This document shows positions 1-7,362 of a stretch of 64,000 bases of DNA, in pieces. This DNA is from Domibacillus aminovorans (GTDB lineage Bacteria; Bacillota; Bacilli; Bacillales; Domibacillaceae). Position 1 is the first letter of the stretch; the number at the start of each line of letters is the position of its first letter. The notes under the pieces were generated by a model that worked only from the letters and a program-made list of their open reading frames with translations, did not search any database and had not been told where the DNA came from. The position numbers were made by a program, and so were the translations under genes. The stretch lies in NCBI RefSeq assembly GCF_001643235.1, contig NZ_LQWY01000002.1, positions 52,391-116,390 of the forward strand, written 5' to 3'.

Positions 1-2
1 AA

Positions 3-887
3 GAAGATGAAATTGGCAACTTAGCAGTAGCGTTTAACTTTATGAACCGAAAAATTCAAGAATTAGTTGGCGAATTAAACTTAAAAGCCCATCAATTAGA
101 AGATAAAGTGTTAGAGCGGACGGAAGAGCTGGAAAGTGCGAATGAACGGTTAGTGAATACGAACCAACAACTTCAAGAATCAGAGAAACGACGAAAAGAA
201 TTTATGTCACAGATTTCTCACGATTTAAAAACGCCATTAACGTCTGTCAGGGAATACACGGAAATTTTAGTGAATCATCCAGAACTTCCTTACGTGCAAA
301 AAAAAGAAATTATGAATTCCATCTTGCTGCGCAGCAACCATATTATCCAATTAATTAATGACTTATTTGAAATGAATACGGATGATGATGGAGATTACGT
401 CAAAGAAGTCATTCCATTTGATTTCTTAATAGAACAATCGTTAGACATGATCGCGATCCGATCAGAAGGATGCGATGTAGAAATTGCGAAAGACTATGAA
501 ATAGGTTCACACTTCATTTTTGCTGACCCTAAAAAAATGAATCGCGTATTTATTAATATATTGGAGAATGCCGTTAAATATTCCAAACCAAAGAATAAAG
601 AAAAAATAAAAATCGATATTTCCGCATATCAACAAGATAAAAATCTGATCATTACGTTCAAAGATTATGGAATCGGTATATCAGAAAATAATAAAGAAAA
701 AATCTTTCTTCCGTTCTTTCGAGAAAAAAGGACAAAAACCGAAAAAATTAAAGGAAATGGATTGGGTTTGTCGATCGTGCAAAAAATTATTGCCGCACAC
801 GAAGGTCAAATTTTAGTAGAAAGCAAAGTAAGCGTAGGAACAACGATTACGATTGTACTTCCGTTAGTTGAAATATCGGACTTTTAA
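3..887 (+). CDS. Sensor histidine kinase, C-terminal part (gene begins before the window)
   Basis: The frame is open to the first bases of the window, so the N-terminal sensor and membrane part is missing. Visible order: the end of a HAMP domain (EDEIGNLAVAFNFMN), a coiled coil, the HisKA box ISHDLKTPLT with the phospho-accepting His near visible residue 73, then a HATPase domain with N box (ILENAVKYS), G1 (DYGIGIS) and G2 (GNGLGLSIV). All ATP-lid motifs look intact. This is the membrane two-component kinase type (PhoR/ResE-like architecture); the stimulus cannot be told. No response regulator follows; a terminator does, so a partner would lie upstream, outside the window. Confidence 0.93.
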   Translation, partial: EDEIGNLAVAFNFMNRKIQELVGELNLKAHQLEDKVLERTEELESANERLVNTNQQLQESEKRRKEFMSQISHDLKTPLTSVREYTEILVNHPELPYVQKKEIMNSILLRSNHIIQLINDLFEMNTDDDGDYVKEVIPFDFLIEQSLDMIAIRSEGCDVEIAKDYEIGSHFIFADPKKMNRVFINILENAVKYSKPKNKEKIKIDISAYQQDKNLIITFKDYGIGISENNKEKIFLPFFREKRTKTEKIKGNGLGLSIVQKIIAAHEGQILVESKVSVGTTITIVLPLVEISDF

Positions 888-896
888 CAACCTGGG

Positions 897-926
897 CGGA
901 TACTACTTAGTAGTGTCCGTTCTTTT
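897..926 (+). terminator. Rho-independent terminator after the histidine kinase
   Basis: A 10-bp stem (CGGATACTAC with GTAGTGTCCG, one T-G pair, 3-nt loop) starts 10 nt after the stop codon and is followed by TTCTTTTGTT. It separates the kinase from the cupin cluster. Confidence 0.8.
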
Positions 927-1078
927 GTTGTATATGGATGTCAATATTACTTCATCTAGGCGACAGAAAGTATGCAATGATTAATTGAATATTTATTATA
1001 TTTAGAATTTATGGAAAGTTTATTGTTAGTTAATATAGACTTTAGGATAACTTTATAAATAAATAAGGAGTGAAAGAA

Positions 1079-1492
1079 ATGAGTGCAGAAACAGCATGGT
1101 TAGAAGAATTGACGTATTTAAATGATAAGCCAGGTGTGAAGCTCATTAAAGCTGGAACGTATAAAAAGAAGGAACTAAATGACATCCTCGGTATCCCGAA
1201 TCTTGAAAGCCAAATTATCGACGTTCCGGTTTGCACAGATAAACATGCTCTACAAATGGGCTATTTCTCGATGCAGCCTTCAGAAGACTTTGAATTTACG
1301 TACACATTCTTGGAAATCAAAATTGTGTTCAGAGGAAAAATCATTGTTCGTGATGATCAAGGGAAAAAATATGTAGCTGAAGAAGGCGACGTATTCGTTT
1401 TCAGCCCAACAACAACGGTTATCTTTGACGGTGAAAGTGACGGAGACGCTTTTTATACAGCACATCGCCTGCCTGAACCTTCATTTGTATAA
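1079..1492 (+). CDS. EutQ-like cupin protein, copy A
   Basis: A 137-aa single-domain cupin. The C-terminal half has the small beta-barrel pattern of EutQ-type RmlC cupins: MGYFSMQPSEDFEFTYTFLE, then GKIIVRD, then the GDVFVFSP motif and a final AHRLPEPSF. The metal-binding His set of classical cupins is not evident, so it may bind a small molecule rather than act as a metal enzyme. The start is the ATG 8 nt after AAGGAG; an upstream in-frame GTG overlaps that site and is rejected. It is first of four cupins and only two residues differ from copy B 1.4 kb downstream. Substrate unknown. Confidence 0.85.
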   Translation: MSAETAWLEELTYLNDKPGVKLIKAGTYKKKELNDILGIPNLESQIIDVPVCTDKHALQMGYFSMQPSEDFEFTYTFLEIKIVFRGKIIVRDDQGKKYVAEEGDVFVFSPTTTVIFDGESDGDAFYTAHRLPEPSFV

Positions 1493-1515
1493 CATAACGA
1501 TTAGGAGGCGGAACA

Positions 1516-2376
1516 TTGGAAGTCATTTATGTAAATAAAAGCAACCGGCATACGTTTCTCGCAGAAAATGAACCAAGTGTGATCGCCTTAGGCTTTTTTG
1601 ATGGAGTTCATTTAGGTCATCAACAAGTTATCAAAGAAGCTAAAAAAATAGCAGATGAAAAGCAACTGCAGCTCGCCTGTATGAGCTTTTTCCCGCACCC
1701 TAAAGAAGTGCTTAAGAGAGACAAGAAAAAAATGCAATATTTAATGCCAATGATCGTCAAACAACGAATTTTGAAAAAGCTAGGTGTGAAAAAATTTTAC
1801 ATCGTGCAATTTGATCAAGACTTTGCTTCCTTAACACCTGAGCAATTTGTCCGAAAATATCTTATTGACTTTGGCGTAAAGTATGCAGTAGCAGGATTTG
1901 ACTTTAATTATGGCCAATTCGGAAAAGGAAATATGGATCGAATAAAAGAGGACTCGAAAGGCTTGATTGAAGGAATAAAAGTAGAAAAAGTGGAGTTTGG
2001 TGGAGAAAAAATCAGCTCTACTTTAATAAGAAAGTTAATTTCTTCAGGGAAAATGGATATTGTCCACCGCTATTTAGGTGAGCATTACCATATACAAGGA
2101 AAGATATTTTCCACTAAAAATAGTGTTGAAGTCGTAGCGAGCCCTTATTATCTTCTTCCTCCCCCAGGAGTGTATGAAGTGAGTATTACGAACGGGGATG
2201 AAATAGACAACCAAGTCGTATTAGTAACACAGGAAACGCCTAAAATTATCTTTTCTGCTCATAACAATCGTTTATTAGTAGATCAAGAAGACATTCACAT
2301 TGGGTGGATCAAACGTTTATCACCTGGAATGTTTACGATTTTGGAGGAACAGCCTTCCTTATCCCAGGAAGCGTAA
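1516..2376 (+). CDS. FAD synthetase-like protein (RibF N-domain, no recognisable flavokinase motif)
   Basis: 286 aa, TTG start 6-7 nt after AGGAGGC. The N-terminal ~185 residues carry the FMN adenylyltransferase (FAD synthetase) motifs of RibF/RibC: GFFDGVHLGHQ, FDFNYGQFGKGN and ISSTLIRKLISSGKM. Bifunctional RibF continues with a flavokinase domain containing a G-rPTAN-type motif; here residues ~190-286 read YHIQGKIFSTKNSVEVV then LLPPPGVYEV, keeping the barrel-like outline but without PTAN. By family knowledge it should make FAD from FMN but is unlikely to phosphorylate riboflavin. It lies between two nearly identical cupin genes with short gaps, so it is part of the cupin cluster and not the housekeeping ribF, which normally sits beside truB. 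Confidence 0.85.
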   Translation: MEVIYVNKSNRHTFLAENEPSVIALGFFDGVHLGHQQVIKEAKKIADEKQLQLACMSFFPHPKEVLKRDKKKMQYLMPMIVKQRILKKLGVKKFYIVQFDQDFASLTPEQFVRKYLIDFGVKYAVAGFDFNYGQFGKGNMDRIKEDSKGLIEGIKVEKVEFGGEKISSTLIRKLISSGKMDIVHRYLGEHYHIQGKIFSTKNSVEVVASPYYLLPPPGVYEVSITNGDEIDNQVVLVTQETPKIIFSAHNNRLLVDQEDIHIGWIKRLSPGMFTILEEQPSLSQEA

Positions 2377-2451
2377 CATGTTGAATAAACCGGTTATACT
2401 ACCGGATTTATTATAGAAAAAATAAAAAATGAAAATGATGGAGGTACAAAA

Positions 2452-2865
2452 ATGAGTGCAGAAACAGCATGGTTAGAAGAATTGACGTATTTAAACGATA
2501 AGCCAGGTGTCAAGCTCATTAAAGCTGGAACGTATAAAAAGAAGGAACTAAATGACATCCTTGGTATTCCAAATCTTGAAAGTCAAATTATCGACGTTCC
2601 GGTTTGCACAGATAAACATGCTCTACAAATGGGCTATTTCTCGATGCAGCCTTCAGAAGACTTTGAATTTACGTACACATTCTTGGAAATCAAAATTGTG
2701 TTCAGAGGAAAAATTATTGTTCGCGACGATCAAGGGAAAAAGTATGTAGCTGAAGAAGGCGACGTATTTGTTTTCAGCCCAACAACAACTGTTATCTTTG
2801 ACGGTGAAAGTGACGGAGACGCTTTTTATACAGCACATCGCCTGCCTGAATCTTCATTTTTGTAA
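2452..2865 (+). CDS. EutQ-like cupin protein, copy B
   Basis: 137 aa, ATG 7 nt after GGAGG. It differs from copy A only near the C-terminus (ESSFL against EPSFV), and I count about 14 base differences over 414, nearly all synonymous; one central block of over 100 bases is identical. This is far closer than copies C and D and points to recent duplication or gene conversion. Same EutQ-like cupin fold and unknown ligand. Confidence 0.85.
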   Translation: MSAETAWLEELTYLNDKPGVKLIKAGTYKKKELNDILGIPNLESQIIDVPVCTDKHALQMGYFSMQPSEDFEFTYTFLEIKIVFRGKIIVRDDQGKKYVAEEGDVFVFSPTTTVIFDGESDGDAFYTAHRLPESSFL

Positions 2866-2954
2866 TACAAAAAAGTGAAGAAAGTGATAGATGTCGTTTT
2901 TATAGAAACTGAATTTTCGAAATAATAAAAACTAAACGTATAGGAGTGTTAAAC

Positions 2955-3368
2955 ATGAGCCAATCTACAACAGAATCAACAAACTACAACTATTTAAGTA
3001 AAGAACCGAGCATTCAAATTATTAAAGCAGGTACTTTCCAGAAGAAAGAATTGAATGATATTCTAGGGATTCCGGCACTAAAAAGCCAAATCATTGATGT
3101 TCCGGTTACGTCAAAAGAAAATGCGATTACGATGGGTTACTTCGATATGCAGCCTGGTGAAGAATTTGAATTCGTGTATGAATTTTTAGAAGTGAAATTC
3201 GTCATTAAAGGTAAATTTGTCTTGCGTGATAGAGAAGGAAACAAATATGTAGCAGAAGCAGGAGATGTTGTCATCTTCACTCCGAATAAACCGGTCATTT
3301 TTGATGCTGAAAGTGATGGAGAAGCTTTTTACACGGCTCACCGTATCCCTGAAAAACCATTTTTGTAA
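2955..3368 (+). CDS. EutQ-like cupin protein, copy C
   Basis: 137 aa. It shares the frame of copies A and B (IIKAGTFQKKELNDILGIP, SQIIDVPV, MGYFDMQPGEEFEF, AEAGDVVIFTP, AHRIPEKPFL) but has diverged clearly, roughly 60 percent identity by eye. The ATG at 2955 lies 8 nt after AGGAG; the upstream in-frame GTG overlaps the Shine-Dalgarno. The leader AGGAGTGTTAAACATGAGC is repeated exactly before copy D, so the duplication included the translation start. Confidence 0.83.
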   Translation: MSQSTTESTNYNYLSKEPSIQIIKAGTFQKKELNDILGIPALKSQIIDVPVTSKENAITMGYFDMQPGEEFEFVYEFLEVKFVIKGKFVLRDREGNKYVAEAGDVVIFTPNKPVIFDAESDGEAFYTAHRIPEKPFL

Positions 3369-3437
3369 AACTGACATAATCGTTTGTTCTATATGAATAG
3401 GCAGTAAGAAAAAAATAAAATTATTGGAGTGTTAAAC

Positions 3438-3851
3438 ATGAGCAGAGCAGAAACTAAAGATAATTATACGTACTTAAGTCAAAAACCAGGCTTACAATTA
3501 ATTAAAGTTGGAAGCTATGACATGAAAGAATTGAATACAATATTAGGGATTCCAGAAGTGAAAAGCCAAATTCTTGATATTCCGATTACTGCAAACGAAA
3601 ATGCAGCAACAGTAGGATTATACGCAATGCAAGAAGCTGACAAAGGTTTCGATTTTAAATATGATTTCTTAGAAATGAAAACAGTTGTCACTGGGAAATT
3701 TGTTTTAAGTGATGATCAAGGAAACAGCTTTACAGCAGAAGCAGGCGATGTTGTTATCATCAACCCTGGCACAACGGTTACATTCCATGGTGAGAGCGAT
3801 GGTACAGCGGTTTATGTAGCACATAGATTGCCAGAACCTACATTTGCATAA
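3438..3851 (+). CDS. EutQ-like cupin protein, copy D
   Basis: 137 aa, the most divergent of the four (LQLIKVGSYDMKELNTILGIP, SQILDIPI, AEAGDVVIINPGTTVTF, AHRLPEPTFA). Same length and spacing of conserved blocks, same GGAGTGTTAAACATG start region as copy C. Four same-length paralogues in one locus suggest either dosage or a hetero-oligomer; the sequence cannot decide. Confidence 0.82.
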   Translation: MSRAETKDNYTYLSQKPGLQLIKVGSYDMKELNTILGIPEVKSQILDIPITANENAATVGLYAMQEADKGFDFKYDFLEMKTVVTGKFVLSDDQGNSFTAEAGDVVIINPGTTVTFHGESDGTAVYVAHRLPEPTFA

Positions 3852-3874
3852 TTGATCGTTTAACTAGATTTTAA

Positions 3875-3943
3875 AGTCAAATCATAAATGTTCCCGTTTG
3901 CACAAATGAAAGCGCTGTGAAAACGGACCAATGGGGGATGGGA
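3875..3943 (+). pseudogene. Fragment of a fifth cupin gene
   Basis: Read in one frame this stretch gives SQIINVPVCTNESAVKTDQW, which aligns with SQIIDVPVCTDKHALQMGYF of copies A and B. An in-frame stop precedes it and no start or cupin barrel follows, so it is a decayed fragment in the 214-base gap between copy D and the next gene. Confidence 0.55.
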
Positions 3944-4065
3944 ACGCAGACGAAGATCGTTACTTTCTGTGGGCCTCCCCCGCTGAATAAAGTTTCATAT
4001 TATTTATTAGATTTAGCCCTTATATATTCTAATTTTTCGCAAAGCAAAAGGGGGGTTATTGAACA

Positions 4066-4824
4066 ATGCATACGGTCAATACCATGAGTTATCAAGATTT
4101 TGATTTTGAGGTGAATGGTCAAAAAGCGTTATTAGAAGATATTTTCCCAGGTTTCAACGAATACGACCGCATTGGTGTCGTCGTAAGAGAAGTTGGCGGT
4201 GGGATAGGGGCAAGTGCCTTGCTGATGTCAGCGCTTACACGTTTTTATGACTTCTTTCGCCCGAATCTTGGCACCGAGCCAGGTCAGCAGTTTATTTATC
4301 CGGAATTCTTTGTCTTCCATGTTGGCAAAAAACATATGTCACATTATTGGATGGACATTTGGCCGCCGCATAAAGAAGTGTTGATCGAAGAGGACGATCC
4401 GGAACAAATTTTGGAGGCGATTAATGATCGTGGCATTACCCGTCTGCTCGTTGAAGACATCAATCCTTCACATCCTATTTTTTTAAGAGAAACGTTCAAC
4501 GCTGCCAAACATCGTATCGTCAGCGCTTTGGCATATTCTCCGACGGGCCGCGTTGAAAACAGTGATGTGAAAATCACAAGTTGTGAAGCTGCTGAAAAAA
4601 ATGTTGTTGGCTCTATCCGGATTTCAGAAGAGCTTTCGAAAGAAGCACTGGATCAGTTGGAGGAAAGACGCGAATCACTTAAAGTGAACGGTCGTGTTAC
4701 GGAAACATACCGACAAATTGGCGTTGTAGAAGCATTGCATATGCTTACCGAGAACACGGAACCAGGTGAAACGACACGCAGCTACTTTGCCTTACTTGAG
4801 ATGGAAGAAGAGATGGAAGTGTAA
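4066..4824 (+). CDS. Protein of unknown function in the flavin/cupin cluster
   Basis: 252 aa, ATG about 10 nt after AAGGGGGG. I do not recognise the family. It appears soluble, acidic, without signal peptide or membrane segment. Features: a Gly-rich stretch near residue 45 (VREVGGGIGASALL), an aromatic/His-rich segment around 75-105 (FFVFHVGKKHMSHYWMDIWP), then a segment RLLVEDINPSHPIF and a helical C-terminus ending in EEEMEV. The VREVGGGIGAS element could be a nucleotide or flavin loop, but that is speculation. It sits between the cupins and the acyl-CoA-dehydrogenase-like gene on the same strand, so a role in the same pathway is likely. Confidence 0.7.
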   Translation: MHTVNTMSYQDFDFEVNGQKALLEDIFPGFNEYDRIGVVVREVGGGIGASALLMSALTRFYDFFRPNLGTEPGQQFIYPEFFVFHVGKKHMSHYWMDIWPPHKEVLIEEDDPEQILEAINDRGITRLLVEDINPSHPIFLRETFNAAKHRIVSALAYSPTGRVENSDVKITSCEAAEKNVVGSIRISEELSKEALDQLEERRESLKVNGRVTETYRQIGVVEALHMLTENTEPGETTRSYFALLEMEEEMEV

Positions 4825-4962
4825 TTGTTGATCGTGTCTCTGAATAACGAAGAGTGATAAGCAACTCTCTCAATATAAATTTTTAATCTATAATTACAGA
4901 ATATTATGAATAATAAATATATATTTAATTCATTTAAATAAAAAACATCTGAGGAGTGGAGA

Positions 4963-6204
4963 ATGATGACAGTTAATAACACAACAATCGATAACACAAA
5001 AGTAGCAACAGAAGGAGTTATGCAAGTTCCAAGCTGGTGGACATGCCCGCCAGGATATGAAGAATTGCAAGCAAAGGCACATGAGCTTGGGAAAAATGAG
5101 CTGCTTCCAAGAGCTGCTATCTCGGATCAAGAAAGTCGTTATCCTCGTGAAAGTTTAACGAAAATTGCAGAAGCAGGATTTGGAGCAGCTACTCTACCGA
5201 CTGAGCTTGGCGGTGTTGGCAAGGGGCTTACTGGTTTTGCTGTATTAGCTGAAAGTTTTGCTCAATATTGTGCTTCTTCAACGATGTGCTGGGTCATGCA
5301 TACAGCGGCAACGCAATTAATGTATGTAGCAGGAAATGAAGAGCAGCATAAGCGTTTTATCCCTGATGTGCTTAAAGGAAAAGTGGGCGCGTTAGCTTTC
5401 AGTGAACCAGCAACCGGAAGTCACTTTTGGAATGTTGTCAGTACAGCACCGCGCAGTGGAAATGGTTATTTATTGAATGCAGACAAATCTTTTGTTACGA
5501 GCGCTGGAGAAGCCGATTGGTATATCGTGGCGACTACGTATCCAGAAAGTACAAATGATGATAAGTTAATGTTTTTAGTTACAGATAATAATCAAGAGGG
5601 CATTACACAATACCCATACAATGCAATGGGACTACGCGGAAATTCCAGCGGTCCAATGAAGTTTAGAGACGTTTATGTTCCTGCGGAAAATCGTCTAGGC
5701 ACTGAAGGCGGAATGAATTTCCACAATGATAATACACTTGATCCGTTGTTCTTATTAGGAACAGCTGCATGTTGGACTGGAATTGCGCAAGGCGCTCTTA
5801 ATGCAGCAATTGACGGTGCCAAGAAGAAAGTGCATGCAGATACTGGGAAATCCGTTGCTGGATACCAAGTCATTCGTCATGAATTGGCGAAAGCTCAAAT
5901 TACGATCGACAGTGCAAGAAGTATGCTGTACCGTACAGCTGAAGGTCTAGATCAGGCGATTGCAAATGGTACGCCGCTAGAGAAATGTCTTTTCCCTGTT
6001 TGGCAATTAAAAACGCATGCTGCTGACATTGTTATTCAAGTAACAAACCAAGCGCTGCAAGTTTCAGGCGGTAGAGGTTATTTGACAGGTCAAGTGGAAA
6101 AATTCTTACGTGATGGCCGTGCCGGTGCCGTTATGGGACCAACGAATGAAATTTTACGTGAATGGATCGGTAAATCATTAATCGATGTTCCTTGGTTCGA
6201 GTAA
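4963..6204 (+). CDS. Acyl-CoA dehydrogenase-fold flavoprotein, probable monooxygenase-type
   Basis: 413 aa, ATG after GAGGAGTGGAG. The acyl-CoA dehydrogenase fold is clear: N-terminal helical domain, mid beta domain with LAFSEPATGSHFWNV and a GLRGNSSGPMKF region, and a C-terminal four-helix domain ending VSGGRGYLTGQVEKFLRDG. Beta-oxidation enzymes carry the catalytic Glu in an EGTNE-like loop after the last Arg-Asp motif; here the loop is VMGPTNEILRE, with Gly at that place. Compare FadE in this window, which has IFEGTNEI. Absence of the base, plus a flavin reductase next door, suggests a two-component flavin monooxygenase of the DszC kind. Substrate unknown. Confidence 0.82.
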   Translation: MMTVNNTTIDNTKVATEGVMQVPSWWTCPPGYEELQAKAHELGKNELLPRAAISDQESRYPRESLTKIAEAGFGAATLPTELGGVGKGLTGFAVLAESFAQYCASSTMCWVMHTAATQLMYVAGNEEQHKRFIPDVLKGKVGALAFSEPATGSHFWNVVSTAPRSGNGYLLNADKSFVTSAGEADWYIVATTYPESTNDDKLMFLVTDNNQEGITQYPYNAMGLRGNSSGPMKFRDVYVPAENRLGTEGGMNFHNDNTLDPLFLLGTAACWTGIAQGALNAAIDGAKKKVHADTGKSVAGYQVIRHELAKAQITIDSARSMLYRTAEGLDQAIANGTPLEKCLFPVWQLKTHAADIVIQVTNQALQVSGGRGYLTGQVEKFLRDGRAGAVMGPTNEILREWIGKSLIDVPWFE

Positions 6205-6254
6205 AAGTATAGAAGATACGAATATTTCAAATAGAAGATAAAACATACTAGTAT

Positions 6255-6291
6255 ATACCGGAACCGAAGGGAAGTCATTTGGTTCCGGTAT
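6255..6291 (+). other. Strong hairpin between the oxygenase and reductase genes
   Basis: ATACCGGAACC pairs perfectly with GGTTCCGGTAT across a 15-nt loop, 50 nt after the dehydrogenase-fold gene. The following CTCTCTCCATT is not T-rich, so it is a weak terminator at best; it may protect the upstream mRNA end or lower downstream expression. Confidence 0.6.
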
Positions 6292-6351
6292 CTCTCTCCA
6301 TTGAACGAATTTTCATCGTAAGAAGCTGTTAGTATAAGGAGGAAATTGAAA

Positions 6352-6915
6352 ATGAAGTTGCTAGGAATTTCAGGCACGATTACAGGAATAAAACCATTCA
6401 TTGTCGTTCAAAAAATATTAGATGAAGTAAAGCAAAACCATCCGGAAATCGAAGTGGAAATGCTTAATTTAAGAGATTATGATATTCAGTTCTGTGATGG
6501 GCGTGATCCGTCAACGTATACAGGAGATACGAAGAAAGTGATCGATATCGTTTCCTCAGCAGACTTTTACATTATCGGTACACCGATTTTCCAAGGATCG
6601 ATTACGGGTGCCCTTAAAAACTTGTTTGATTTAATTCATCCGAAAGATCTACGCAATAAAGTAATGGGGTTTATTGCAACTGGCGGAACGTATCAGCACT
6701 ATTTAGTCATTGAAAATCAATTGAATCCAATTGCAGGATATTTCCGTGCTTACGTTGCACCGGGATTTGTGTATCTGCATAATGATCATTTCAATCGTCA
6801 AAATGAGATAATTGATGAAGACGTGTTACAGCGTTTGACGGCTTTAGGCGAAGAAGTTGTCTATATGCAAAAAGCATTAAAAGCGCCAAAGAACGATCAT
6901 CAGTATACGGTATAA
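6352..6915 (+). CDS. NADPH-dependent FMN reductase (SsuE/MsuE-like)
   Basis: 187 aa. Flavodoxin-like fold: phosphate loop GISGTITGIKPF at the N-terminus, VEMLNLRDYDIQFCDGRD, then YIIGTPIFQGSITGALKNLFDLI, the classical SsuE-family motif that contacts FMN, and GFIATGGTYQHY. It should reduce FMN with NAD(P)H and pass it to an oxygenase. The ATG at 6352 is 9 nt after AAGGAGG; an in-frame TTG at 6346 is too close to that site. Together with the gene at 4963-6204 it forms a reductase/oxygenase pair typical of two-component monooxygenases. Confidence 0.87.
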   Translation: MKLLGISGTITGIKPFIVVQKILDEVKQNHPEIEVEMLNLRDYDIQFCDGRDPSTYTGDTKKVIDIVSSADFYIIGTPIFQGSITGALKNLFDLIHPKDLRNKVMGFIATGGTYQHYLVIENQLNPIAGYFRAYVAPGFVYLHNDHFNRQNEIIDEDVLQRLTALGEEVVYMQKALKAPKNDHQYTV

Positions 6916-6946
6916 AAAGAGAATAATAAACGGTATGTTGAATAAC

Positions 6947-6991
6947 CTCTTTTTCGAATCATTCACATGAGAAAAAGAGCGTTTTTCTTTT
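6947..6991 (+). terminator. Terminator closing the cupin/flavin operon
   Basis: CTCTTTTTC pairs with GAAAAAGAG over a 15-nt loop and is followed by CGTTTTTCTTTT. Confidence 0.8.
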
Positions 6992-7362
6992 AGCTTTATG
7001 ATAGACAAGGATTAAAGGCGAATAAAAAAACAGAATATTTAAAAAATAAAAGCATTTTAGTTGATGGGTTTTTTCTCTACGCAGCCATTGGAAAAAGTTG
7101 GAATTATCTATATTCTTAGACGTGAGCAAAGGCTAGTGACCATGAAGAACCATGGCAGGAAATCTAGCAAACTCAAAAAAGAGAAATAAAGTGAAATGTC
7201 CGTCAGCAGGAGGTCAGACCCACAGAATGTGGGTCATTCAGATGTTGTTAGTCTGTGTTCCACTACCCACTATCCCTTACTCACTAAAGAGGAACTCAGG
7301 TAAATAGCGCTGCGTCCTGCGACAAAAATTAAAACGATTTCATTTAGGAGGGCAATTATTTT
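6992..7362 (+). promoter_or_regulatory. 371-base gene-free leader with RNA-like structure before the permease
   Basis: No coding frame seen. Two nested inverted repeats lie at about 7133-7182: outer GCTAG/CTAGC and inner CCATG/CATGG with purine-rich joints (GAAGAA, CAGGAAAT). A second hairpin at about 7218-7236 is GACCCAC-AGAAT-GTGGGTC. It ends in AGGAGGG before the permease start. The layout resembles a structured 5' leader, but it matches no riboswitch consensus I can recall (FMN, TPP, S-box, cobalamin, guanidine, c-di-GMP considered). It could also be IS debris. Confidence 0.4.

Noticed and set aside
1079..3851. Tandem cupin repeats as a CRISPR-like or satellite repeat array
   Set aside because: The repeated units are full 414-base genes with their own ribosome binding sites, not short repeats with spacers. 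No CRISPR array was seen anywhere in the window.
4963..6204. Second fadE for beta-oxidation
   Set aside because: No catalytic Glu in the expected loop, no FadR operator nearby, and flavin reductase context instead of thiolase and hydratase.
6992..7362. FMN riboswitch or other known riboswitch before the permease
   Set aside because: None of the conserved core elements of the FMN, TPP, cobalamin, guanidine or c-di-GMP classes could be found; only generic hairpins are visible.
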